A stretch of DNA of 64,000 nt from Porticoccaceae bacterium (GTDB lineage: Bacteria; Pseudomonadota; Gammaproteobacteria; Pseudomonadales; Porticoccaceae). The stretch's first letter is position 1. Each line of letters begins with the position of its first letter. The notes under the pieces are model-generated. The model saw only the letters and a list, made by a program, of their open reading frames with translations. It was not told the origin of the DNA and did no database searches. The translations under genes were made by a program, and so were the position numbers. Shown piece after piece: positions 7,245 through 14,864 of this stretch. The DNA lies in the NCBI GenBank assembly GCA_024644595.1, contig JAHEHL010000002.1:413774-477773 (forward strand), given 5' to 3'.

Positions 7245-8000
7245 ATGGATATCGCAACGCTAGTTGGTTTACTTGGCGCCTTCGGTTTGATTTTTATGGC
7301 CATCGACGATATGGCCGCCTTTATTGACACACCGTCACTGCTGATTGTGGTGGGTGGTTCAATCATGGTGGTTATGTTTCGGTCTTCTCTCGGCGAGTTT
7401 CTCGGCGCTGTCAGCGTGATGGGTAAAACGTTCAAAAACAAACTCGATGAGCCGGCCAAGCTGATCGAGCAGATTGTCGAGTTGGCCACCATTGCGCGCA
7501 AAGATGGCATGATTGCTCTTGAGGGGCAGGAAATCGATAACCCTTTTCTGTCAAAGGCTGTCTCGATGCTGGTCGATGGCACCGATCCAACAATCATTAA
7601 AAGTTCACTGGACAGAGAGTTGGCCAGTACTAAGATGCGCCATGCCATGGGCGCCAAAATATTCTCTGCCTGGGGCGAGATTGCCCCTGCGATGGGTATG
7701 ATTGGTACATTGATTGGCTTGGTTCAGATGCTCGGTAATATGGGTGACCCAAAATCAATTGGCCCGGCGATGGCGGTGGCCCTTTTGACCACCATGTACG
7801 GAGCAATTTTGGCTAATGTTATCTGTTTGCCGATTGCGATGAAGCTTGAAAACCAGGCTGACCTTGAAGCGGCGAACAATGAGCTCATCATTGAGGGCAT
7901 TCTATTTATCCAGGATGGTGGCAACCCGCGTGTACTGAGCGACTTCCTGGCTTCATTCCTCGGGCCGAAAGCCCGCTCCAAACTTGCTGCTGCAGCCTAA
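7245..8000 (+). CDS. pomA: Flagellar stator subunit PomA/MotA
   Basis: Inner-membrane ion-channel subunit of the flagellar motor, forming a complex with PomB/MotB and pushing on FliG. The 251-aa product has four hydrophobic segments: residues about 3-22, 29-46, 151-168 and 182-202. The cytoplasmic loop between the second and third has conserved charged residues, and the WGEIAPAMGMIGTLIGLVQMLGNMGDP block forms the channel helix. The N-terminus MDIATLVGLLGAFGLIFMAI and the short length resemble sodium-type PomA rather than the longer enteric MotA. ATG 7245 is preceded by AAGGAA. It is followed 14 bases later by the first of two pomB genes. Confidence 0.93.
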   Translation: MDIATLVGLLGAFGLIFMAIDDMAAFIDTPSLLIVVGGSIMVVMFRSSLGEFLGAVSVMGKTFKNKLDEPAKLIEQIVELATIARKDGMIALEGQEIDNPFLSKAVSMLVDGTDPTIIKSSLDRELASTKMRHAMGAKIFSAWGEIAPAMGMIGTLIGLVQMLGNMGDPKSIGPAMAVALLTTMYGAILANVICLPIAMKLENQADLEAANNELIIEGILFIQDGGNPRVLSDFLASFLGPKARSKLAAAA

Positions 8001-8014
8001 GCTGACGATTTCCG

Positions 8015-9211
8015 ATGGCTGACGATCAGGAACAGGAAAAGGTCGAACAGGGCGCTGGGGCTCAAGAACCCAGCGCGCCACCGGCCGACGAATGTCCGCC
8101 CTGTAAGGGCGGTGCGCCGGCGTGGATGGCAACCTTTGCTGATATGGCGACGCTGCTGATGGCGTTTTTCGTCCTGTTACTTTCCTTTGCGGAAGTCAAT
8201 GTTCCCAAATACAAACAGATTGCCGGCTCCCTGAGATCGGCCTTTGGTGTTGCCCGCATTGTGCCGAAGATTTCTCTTCCCACCGCCACCAGCCTGGTCA
8301 AGCAGGAGTACACCCCGGCGATTGCAGAACCCACGGTGATCGATCAAAAGCGCCAGCGATCGGAAGATATTACTCAGGAGTATATTGTCAAAAAGACCGA
8401 AAGCGGTGTTGCAGATTTTAAAACGCAACAAGAATTCCGGAGCGTCCAGGAAGCGCTCGCCGAACAGATTGAGCAGGGCGAGGTGGAAGTTCGTCTTGAA
8501 GACAATAAGGTTGTTGTTGAGTTGAAGTCGGACAATGCCAGTGGCGGTCAAGGTAAACCTGATCCAGGTAAGGGCGCGGGCGGGCCAATCAGCCAGGCAA
8601 CGATTGAAGTCGCCTCTAAAGTAGTCGATCTGCAGTCGATGGTCTCGACGGAAATTGAAGTTCGCAAACAGCAGTTGGCGTCGGGTGAACAGGCTGGTGG
8701 AATGCAGTCAGACAGCGATAGCAATAATTCTTCCGGCGGCAGTGCCGATCAGCGTCGTCAGGACATAGATGACCAGTACCAGCAAATTCGTCTGTCCCTG
8801 GCGGCGGACATTCAGCAAGGGCTCGCAGAGGTTGAGCGCGATGGCGACCGGATTATTGTTCGACTTGCCAGTCAGGGCTCTTTTGTCTCGGGCAGTGCCG
8901 ATTTGCAGCCGGGCTTTGCCGGCCTCTTAACGCGTGTGGGCAACTCCCTTTCATCCTCTAACGGCAAGGTTAGGGTCGAAGGCCACACCGATAATGTTCC
9001 CGTTGCCTTCAGTGAGCGCTTTAATTCCAACTGGGACCTCTCTGCCGCACGTTCGGCCTCGGTGGCCGATTTCTTCTCCCGTAATTCCGAGCTAGAGCAG
9101 AGTGCCATCACCGTGGCGGGCTTCGCCGACACGAGGCCTATCGACAGTAATAACACTGCTGCGGGTCGCGCTCGCAACCGTCGCATTGAGGTGATTGTCG
9201 ATGGCTCATGA
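8015..9211 (+). CDS. pomB: Flagellar stator subunit PomB/MotB, first paralogue
   Basis: Stator B subunit: one transmembrane helix that carries the ion-binding Asp, then a periplasmic OmpA-like domain that grips peptidoglycan. The 398-aa protein has a proline- and cysteine-rich N-terminus (ECPPCKGGAPAWM), the helix FADMATLLMAFFVLLLSFAEV with the essential Asp at residue 43, the plug/linker, and an OmpA domain (about 285-396) with VEGHTDNVP, NWDLSAARSASV and AGRARNRRIEVIV. It is longer than typical (about 310) because the linker seems internally duplicated: LAEQIEQGEVEVRLEDNKVV (about residue 148) resembles LAADIQQGLAEVERDGDRII (about 262). It is 14 bases after pomA and 53 before the second paralogue. 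Confidence 0.92.
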   Translation: MADDQEQEKVEQGAGAQEPSAPPADECPPCKGGAPAWMATFADMATLLMAFFVLLLSFAEVNVPKYKQIAGSLRSAFGVARIVPKISLPTATSLVKQEYTPAIAEPTVIDQKRQRSEDITQEYIVKKTESGVADFKTQQEFRSVQEALAEQIEQGEVEVRLEDNKVVVELKSDNASGGQGKPDPGKGAGGPISQATIEVASKVVDLQSMVSTEIEVRKQQLASGEQAGGMQSDSDSNNSSGGSADQRRQDIDDQYQQIRLSLAADIQQGLAEVERDGDRIIVRLASQGSFVSGSADLQPGFAGLLTRVGNSLSSSNGKVRVEGHTDNVPVAFSERFNSNWDLSAARSASVADFFSRNSELEQSAITVAGFADTRPIDSNNTAAGRARNRRIEVIVDGS

Positions 9212-9264
9212 ACAGCAAGCAGCGTCTATATTGGCTTTTCCTCTGAATGCAGGGAGGTGCTGAT

Positions 9265-10488
9265 ATGGTTGATGAAACAGACAATACTGAACTCGACAAC
9301 AGTGAAGCGCCGCTGCCCGTAGTGGCTGAGACAGAGGTGACGGAAGAGGTTGTGCCCTCAGCACCGCCGCCCCCGCCTGAAGATCCCCCCGAAGAGGAAG
9401 AGTGCCCGCCGTGTAAAGGTGGCGCGCCGGCGTGGATGGCAACCTTTGCCGATATGGCGACATTGTTGATGGCGTTTTTCGTTCTGATTCTCTCCTTTGC
9501 GCATATGAACGTGCCAAAGTACAAAGAAGTCAGTGGCTCAATGAATGATAAATTCGGTGTGCAGAAAATTGTCCCGACCGTAGAACAGCCGACAGCTGAC
9601 AATATTATTGCCAAACAATATAAAACTGCGAAGGTTGATCCGACGCTGCTCGATGTTATCCAAGAGCAGACCACGTCCGAGCCGCAACCTGAAGATCCGG
9701 AACTAAAAGACTCGTTGAAAAAAAATCAGTCCGAAACTAATTCAGATGCCGAAGTGTTGAAGAAAAGTTTGGCCAAGGAAATTGCCGAGGGCAAGGTCAA
9801 GGTAACGGTTAAAGACAAACAGCTGATTGTTGAGGTGATTGCAGAAGCGCAAACCGGCAATCAAGGCGAAGCGAACAAGTCGCAGTCTGGCTCAAAAGTG
9901 ATGCAGAGCGATCTCGAAGTGTACGCCAAAGTCGCCTCTGCCCAGGCTCAGGTTGCATCGCAAATCGAGGTGCTCGATGCATCCCCGGAAACGTTGGATG
10001 GCGACCTCAGTGGCCGCGGTAATCAGGCGGGAGAGCAGGCAATTGACGACCAGTACCAAAAAATTCGCGCTCGCCTGTCCAATGAGATAGCTGAAGGGCT
10101 TGCCGAAGTTGAGCGTGATGGCGATAAAATTATTGTGCGTCTTGCCGAGCGCGGTTCGTTCCGCAGTGGCTATGCTGATCTACAGCCAGCGTTTAAACCG
10201 CTGCTCGACAAGGTGGGTGAGTCGATTGCCGACAGTAGCGGCCTGATTACTATAGAAGGCCACACCGATAATATCCCCATGGCCTTCAGCGAGCGCTTCC
10301 GCTCAAACTGGGATTTGTCAGCTGCGCGTTCTGCGGCCGTGGCAGATTACCTGCTCGATAGCTCGCCCATCGAAGATGGCCGGGTGACGGTAACAGGACT
10401 TGCCGATACCAAGCCGCTGGTGCCCAATGACTCTCCCGCAGGACGCGCCAAGAATCGTCGCATCGAAGTGATTATTGATGGCAGCTAA
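9265..10488 (+). CDS. pomB: Flagellar stator subunit PomB/MotB, second paralogue
   Basis: A 407-aa paralogue of the preceding protein with the same architecture: an acidic, proline-rich N-terminal tail, the same CPPCKGGAPAWMATFADMAT block (channel Asp at residue 63), the same duplicated linker motif (about residues 169 and 271) and an OmpA domain ending AGRAKNRRIEVIIDGS. The N-terminal tail is about 20 residues longer. ATG 9265 is chosen because a strong AGGGAGGTG (9251-9259) sits just upstream; the in-frame ATG at 9247 would place that site inside the gene. The helix and OmpA regions remain close to the first copy while linkers diverge, so both are likely functional. Its stop overlaps the convergent channel gene by 4 bases. 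Confidence 0.92.
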   Translation: MVDETDNTELDNSEAPLPVVAETEVTEEVVPSAPPPPPEDPPEEEECPPCKGGAPAWMATFADMATLLMAFFVLILSFAHMNVPKYKEVSGSMNDKFGVQKIVPTVEQPTADNIIAKQYKTAKVDPTLLDVIQEQTTSEPQPEDPELKDSLKKNQSETNSDAEVLKKSLAKEIAEGKVKVTVKDKQLIVEVIAEAQTGNQGEANKSQSGSKVMQSDLEVYAKVASAQAQVASQIEVLDASPETLDGDLSGRGNQAGEQAIDDQYQKIRARLSNEIAEGLAEVERDGDKIIVRLAERGSFRSGYADLQPAFKPLLDKVGESIADSSGLITIEGHTDNIPMAFSERFRSNWDLSAARSAAVADYLLDSSPIEDGRVTVTGLADTKPLVPNDSPAGRAKNRRIEVIIDGS

Positions 10489-11399
10489 AGGTGTTTGTCG
10501 CGTTTTTCTTCAATTAGCGCAAAGATTGCCCGAGCGTGCTCCTCGGTAATCGAGAATCGTTCACGCAACTCTTCAATATGGGCTTGTTCGTCATCGGTGA
10601 CTATACCGTCGCTCATCGCTGACGCAATTTCAGCTTCAAAAATTGCTTCCCGTCTGGCCATTTGATTGGAAAAGGCAGAGGCGACAATACCGGTTAACAG
10701 CGCCACAGTGCAGACACCCAGCAGGGCGGTAAATGCGCCAATAGCCTGTCCCAGAGGGGTAATCGGATAGACATCGCCATAGCCGACCGTGGTCAGTGTA
10801 ATCAGCGCCCACCACATGGTTTGTGGAATCGAGGCAAATTTCTCAGGTTGTACATCGTACTCGGCGAGATACATCAAAGAGCTCGAGAGAAAGAGTGCTA
10901 TACCCATCAGATAGAGCGCGGCAAGAAACGAACGACGTTCCTGGTAAATGGCCGAGAAGAGGTCTTCCAGTGCCGATGAATAGTGGGATATTTTCAGCAG
11001 TCGCACCAGACGCAGGACGCGCAGCCAGCGCAAATCAACGCCACCCATCACCAGCGGCAGGATACTGGGCAATATGGCCAGCAGATCGATAATGCCGGTA
11101 AAGCTGAAAATGTACTGAGCCCGGCGTCCGCTGGCAGTCGCTGCAACACTCTCTTCATCCGCGGCAACTGACCAGATGCGAAGGCAGTATTCGAGCAAAA
11201 AGACAGATACCGAAAACGCTTCGAAGATAAACAGTTGCTGTTTGTAGAGGTTATTGAAGCTCCCCACAGATTCGAGACACACGGCAATCAGATTTAAAAT
11301 AATTAGAACGGAAAGAAAGAAATCGCAGCCACGGCTTATTTTGTCGCCATTACTGCCTTTGTTGAGGATTGTCATCATCCTCTTCTGATTCAGCCACAT
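10485..11399 (-). CDS. Voltage-gated-type potassium channel (six-TM, TVGYGD filter)
   Basis: A 304-aa inner-membrane ion channel. It has the Kv layout: S1 (about 17-36), S2 (about 55-75), S3 (about 94-112), an S4-like arginine helix RWLRVLRLVRLLKIS (about 117-131), S5 (about 150-170), a pore helix with the potassium-selectivity filter TLTTVGYGDVYPITP, S6, and a short acidic cytoplasmic tail. ATG 11399 begins a lysine-rich N-terminus; a GTG nine codons upstream (11426) is the alternative. It lies between the stator genes and fliS, but nothing in the sequence ties it to motility. Confidence 0.88.
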   Translation of the reverse strand: MWLNQKRMMTILNKGSNGDKISRGCDFFLSVLIILNLIAVCLESVGSFNNLYKQQLFIFEAFSVSVFLLEYCLRIWSVAADEESVAATASGRRAQYIFSFTGIIDLLAILPSILPLVMGGVDLRWLRVLRLVRLLKISHYSSALEDLFSAIYQERRSFLAALYLMGIALFLSSSLMYLAEYDVQPEKFASIPQTMWWALITLTTVGYGDVYPITPLGQAIGAFTALLGVCTVALLTGIVASAFSNQMARREAIFEAEIASAMSDGIVTDDEQAHIEELRERFSITEEHARAIFALIEEKRDKHL

Positions 11400-11505
11400 T
11401 TTGAACAATCCCCCAGCGCAGACCACACCTATTTTTATAGTGCTGTCAGTTATGCCATGGTGGCAAGAGGGGTGTCAAGGCAAAGAGAAGGGTGTGAGCA
11501 AAGCC

Positions 11506-11522
11506 CCTGCGACGAGCGCAGG
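11506..11522 (-). terminator. Hairpin just downstream of fliS
   Basis: CCTGCG, acgag, CGCAGG forms a perfect 6-base stem 14 bases after the fliS stop codon. The following T-run on the minus strand is short (GCTTTG), so it may be a weak terminator or only a stabilising hairpin. Confidence 0.4.
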
Positions 11523-11535
11523 AGCGATCACTGGA

Positions 11536-11955
11536 TCAGGACGCCAAAGCGACAGGCGGTTGATCCTTGAGCAATGTAGGCAGCAATTCCCAGGCACTGC
11601 GAATCTCATTTACCAGGCTTTTAACTTCACGGATTGCGTCAACATCATTGTGAAGATTCGCATGCATCAGGCGGCGCACCATATATTCATAGAGATCACT
11701 CAGGTTGCGCGCCAGGTCACCGCCCTTTTTAAAGTCCAGCGAATCCTGCAGCCCATAAACAATGCTTGTCGCACGATTGAGAAAGCGGCATTTCTCGGCA
11801 ATATTTTTTCGTTCGATTTCGCCTTCGACCGCAGAAAGGGTCTCGATCAAACCATCAAACAACATCTGAATCAATTGGATACCGTCGGCGTAGGGTACCG
11901 CGGAAGCAATGTGAACATTGCGGTATGCATTCAGGGCCTTGTTGTTCATTGTCAT
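11536..11955 (-). CDS. fliS: Flagellin export chaperone FliS
   Basis: FliS binds the C-terminus of newly made flagellin in the cytoplasm and prevents its premature polymerisation. The 139-aa, largely helical product has the family start MNNKALNAYRN, then the IQLIQMLFDGLIETLSAVEG block, the LNRATSIVYGLQDSLDFKKGGDLARNL region and LYEYMVRRL. ATG 11955 is used because GGAG lies 9 bases upstream; ATG 11949 is possible, and the longer frame from 11988 has no support. The gene stands away from fliD (59346) and from any flagellin gene, with its own sigma-28-type promoter. Confidence 0.93.
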   Translation of the reverse strand: MTMNNKALNAYRNVHIASAVPYADGIQLIQMLFDGLIETLSAVEGEIERKNIAEKCRFLNRATSIVYGLQDSLDFKKGGDLARNLSDLYEYMVRRLMHANLHNDVDAIREVKSLVNEIRSAWELLPTLLKDQPPVALAS

Positions 11956-11997
11956 GTGGCGGATCTCCGATTCAGTGTTTTGTTTCACTTAATAATA

Positions 11998-12024
11998 GAA
12001 TCGGGACAACGGGTAAATTCTTTA
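11998..12024 (-). promoter_or_regulatory. Candidate sigma-28 (FliA) promoter for fliS
   Basis: Reading the minus strand: TAAAGAAT (12024-12017), 11 bases, CCCGATTC (12005-11998). The -35 matches TAAAG of the FliA consensus exactly and the -10 keeps the CCGAT core. It lies 43 bases upstream of the fliS start, consistent with late-class control together with flagellin. Confidence 0.65.
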
Positions 12025-12076
12025 GTTAAAAATCAATAAATTTATGGGTTCAAAAATGGGCTGCCTGAAAGTCCGC

Positions 12077-12781
12077 TTATTCGGGGCAGTCACTATAACT
12101 ACTGGAGATACACTGAGCGGCCAGTTGCTCTGCTTCAGCGACCTGTTCGTCGTCCAGTTTGAGCTTAGCGATATCAGCAATATCAGATGTTGCCGGCTGT
12201 CCGTTGAGACGTGCGACTTCGCTCCAGACCAGCGCTTCAAAGGGTTTGGACTCGCCACCGTCTTCGCCCGCTTGGAGCATAAAAGCATACATAAACTGTG
12301 CATTGCCATAGGCTTTTAGGGCCGCTTTTTTAAACCAGTACTTGGCCATCTGATAGTTGAGCTCCACCCCTTTACCTTCATGATAGGCGAGCCCAAGCAT
12401 ATACTCGGAATCAGCAAGTTCCTGCACCGCCGCGCGTTTGAACCAAGACGTGGCAGCGCGTTGATTTTCCGCCACACCGTAGCCGTGATAGTAGAGCATG
12501 CCGACATTGTGTTGAGCTTCAGCCAATCCCTGATCAGCAGCCTGCTTATACCAAGTCATTGCCTCAGTGTAATTTTGCGACACGCCATAACCCTGCTCGT
12601 AGAGGTGGCCGACATTGTTCTGCGCTTCCGGTACACCGTCGCGAGCCAGATCAATCCAGGCACGCATGGCCGTCGCATAGTGCGCTCGGTCGAGGGCGCT
12701 GATACCTGCTTCGAATGGGCCGGCCCAAACTGAAGTGTTGATCAGCGAGAGAAATAACATTGCGATAAATAGCTGTTTCAT
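12077..12781 (-). CDS. Secreted Sel1-repeat (SEL1-like TPR) protein
   Basis: A 234-aa periplasmic or secreted protein. It has a cleavable signal peptide (MKQLFIAMLFLSLINTSVWAG, cleavage near residue 20) followed by four to five Sel1-like repeats, each with the pattern A..NVG.LY..GYGV..N...A..WYKQAADQG, then a less regular C-terminal part ending in two cysteines (CISSSYSDC). Sel1 repeats mediate protein-protein contacts; no partner is evident. ATG 12781 is chosen as the start of the signal peptide, with an AGGG sequence just upstream. It lies on the minus strand between the ClC gene and fliS, 36 bases or more from its neighbours' elements. Confidence 0.83.
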   Translation of the reverse strand: MKQLFIAMLFLSLINTSVWAGPFEAGISALDRAHYATAMRAWIDLARDGVPEAQNNVGHLYEQGYGVSQNYTEAMTWYKQAADQGLAEAQHNVGMLYYHGYGVAENQRAATSWFKRAAVQELADSEYMLGLAYHEGKGVELNYQMAKYWFKKAALKAYGNAQFMYAFMLQAGEDGGESKPFEALVWSEVARLNGQPATSDIADIAKLKLDDEQVAEAEQLAAQCISSSYSDCPE

Positions 12782-12866
12782 GGTGACCCTAATATCTAAA
12801 AACGATGATGTGGTTTTGTTTGACTGCCGTAACACCTTTTTGGCTTGTGGTGCGCTGTTCGCTCAT

Positions 12867-12927
12867 GGCTGTCTTTAACGCTCAAGGCTGTTTTCTGGCC
12901 CAAGGCTGTCTTTAACGCTCAAGGCTG
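12867..12927. repeat. 24-base perfect direct repeat at the 3' end of the ClC gene
   Basis: GGCTGTCTTTAACGCTCAAG plus GCTG occurs at 12867-12890 and again at 12904-12927, 37 bases apart. The second copy covers the last codons and stop codon of the ClC gene (12912 is its stop), so the repeat looks like a short duplication of the gene's 3' end into the downstream spacer. Confidence 0.85.
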
Positions 12928-14606
12928 CGGGCTTGATTCTGTACGTCGATCACGGCCTGAAACAGGGCGCCTTCCGCGAGGCTGCCACACAGCTGCCCGG
13001 TTGCTGTATCCACAACTGGTACGCTCTCACCCACAAACTGGCTGACCTTGGCCATCGCCTCGGCGAGACTATCGTCGGCATAGAGTGTTAGCGGTTGTCT
13101 GTCGATATGCGCCTCAATATTACTATCGACAGCTGAGATCACTTCATAAATAGAAATTTTCCCTACAAACTGTTTGTCGTCATCGAGAATATAGGCCTCG
13201 GTATGTCCTCGGCTGCGCATTTCATCGAGCAGGTCCGCACCGCTGACAGAGGATTTCACACGCACATAATCCTGGCTAACAAAGGGTGCGACAGTTTGCT
13301 GGTTTAAGGCAATTGACTCGCGCCCTTTAAGCAGGTCAATTCCTCGATCAAGCAGCTGTCGATCAAAAAATGAATTGCCAAATACCCGATTCGTCAGCAA
13401 ATTGCAGACCATCACTGCAATCATTGCCGCCACGGCATACTCATAGGACTGAGTCAGCTCGAGAATAATCAAGACAGCAGAGACGGGCGCCCCGATAACG
13501 GCAGAGCTCACCGCCGCCATGCCGGCGACACTGATAATACTGGCGATATCGGCAAACCCAAACAGGACTAACAGTTGACCGGCAAGCGCACCGGCGGCGA
13601 CACCAATAAACAGCGAGGGTGAAAAAACGCCGCCAAACAGCCCAAAGCCAATGCACAGTGCAGTCATCAACAGCTTTGCAATCAACACCGTCAGCAGTAG
13701 CGAAAGAGCAAAGTCACCGGCGATCATATTGTTGATGCTGGAGATTCCCAGACCGAGAATTTGCGGAATCCAAACTCCCACCAGACCGCAAATAGTTGCC
13801 GCTATAAACGGCAGCAGTAGCGGTGAGGTTTTCATTTTTGCCGCGGTTTGTGCTGAGTAGCGCAGAGCCCACATAAAGCAGATAGCCACCAGAGCAAACG
13901 CGGGCGCCAGAACCACCAGCACCGGCACCACTTCCGCCAGAGGCGGTAGCACGGCACTGATCTCGAATGTTTTGCTGTGGGGAAACCAGAGATTGCCGAG
14001 AGCGCTGGCAGAAACTGACGCCACAGTGATCGGCGCAATCGCTCTAACTGAGAAATGTCGCAGAATCGCTTCATGAGCAAACACCACCCCGGCGATCGGC
14101 GCATTAAAACCGGCAGAAATTGCAGCGGCAACACCACAACCAAGATAGATTTCGTGAGACAGGCGACTTGAGATAAAGCGCTTAAACCAGATGCCCATGG
14201 TTGCACCAAAGTGCACGATAGGCCCGTACTGGCCAACAGAGGCGCCACCACTGGCGGAGGCAAATGCTGCCAGAGTTGAGGCGAGACCGGTTTTAATATC
14301 CAGCGGCTCATTGACCTGATGGGCGGCATACATTGAGTCTGCTGGACCCGCCCAGCGGCCGATACCGAGACCGGTTTTTAAGATCACCACCACAGCGGCG
14401 GCGGCCCACAAAAAAACCACACTGGAAAACGAGAGCGATTCTCCGCCAACAGTCAGTGAAAACATATCGCTGGCCGCGCGCTGTTGCCCGAACCATTGCA
14501 CGCCGGTGACAAAGAGGTTGGAGACAATAGCCAAAACAGCGCCAATCAGTCCCCCGACAATAATGATTACAACCACTTCTAATAATGCATCACGTACCTT
14601 GGTCAT
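12912..14606 (-). CDS. ClC-family chloride channel/antiporter with C-terminal CBS domains, atypical selectivity motif
   Basis: A 564-aa inner-membrane ClC protein: about ten or more hydrophobic helices over residues 10-415, then a CBS-domain pair (about 430-560). The helix N motif GGVFSPSLFIGVAAGAL (about 320) and a GASVGQYGPIVHFGATMG block (about 118-135) identify the family. In that block the usual GREGP, whose Glu is the external gate of antiporters, reads GQYGP, and the GSGIP motif upstream is not recognisable. This suggests uncoupled or altered transport. ATG 14606 is preceded by GGAG; an upstream ATG (14639) adds 11 residues. Nothing links it to the flagellum except position. Confidence 0.88.
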   Translation of the reverse strand: MTKVRDALLEVVVIIIVGGLIGAVLAIVSNLFVTGVQWFGQQRAASDMFSLTVGGESLSFSSVVFLWAAAAVVVILKTGLGIGRWAGPADSMYAAHQVNEPLDIKTGLASTLAAFASASGGASVGQYGPIVHFGATMGIWFKRFISSRLSHEIYLGCGVAAAISAGFNAPIAGVVFAHEAILRHFSVRAIAPITVASVSASALGNLWFPHSKTFEISAVLPPLAEVVPVLVVLAPAFALVAICFMWALRYSAQTAAKMKTSPLLLPFIAATICGLVGVWIPQILGLGISSINNMIAGDFALSLLLTVLIAKLLMTALCIGFGLFGGVFSPSLFIGVAAGALAGQLLVLFGFADIASIISVAGMAAVSSAVIGAPVSAVLIILELTQSYEYAVAAMIAVMVCNLLTNRVFGNSFFDRQLLDRGIDLLKGRESIALNQQTVAPFVSQDYVRVKSSVSGADLLDEMRSRGHTEAYILDDDKQFVGKISIYEVISAVDSNIEAHIDRQPLTLYADDSLAEAMAKVSQFVGESVPVVDTATGQLCGSLAEGALFQAVIDVQNQARSLER

Positions 14607-14753
14607 ATAATTGACGCTCCAATAAAAACAGATAATCACTGCCCGGCGACAGCTTATCGACTCGTGTAGATCCGGTCAAAGATTCCGAGGCTCGCTTGAT
14701 GTTGTTTAAACACTTTATATACAGTGTATTCGGTCACACTGCTGCTTGGATGT

Positions 14754-14864
14754 ATGATCAAGATTGGTTACAGTGCGACACAAGTGATTGATGCGTCCTT
14801 TCAGAGAAGTGTAAAAAGGATTCAATCAGAGCTGCCGCATTTAAGTGAGAATCTAATCTTTTGA
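14754..14864 (+). CDS. Possible 36-aa leader peptide overlapping the fleQ start
   Basis: A short frame from ATG 14754 encodes a 36-aa peptide ([20 protein letters not shown]...) and ends at TGA 14862-14864. That stop overlaps the TTG start of fleQ (14861) in the sequence TTGA, the arrangement of translationally coupled genes. No strong ribosome site precedes it, and I do not recognise the peptide. It could instead be the remnant of a lost fleQ N-terminus or chance. Confidence 0.35.
   Translation: MIKIGYSATQVIDASFQRSVKRIQSELPHLSENLIF

Noticed and set aside
11401-12039. 212-aa plus-strand frame over fliS
   Set aside because: It is the antisense shadow of fliS, which has clear family motifs.
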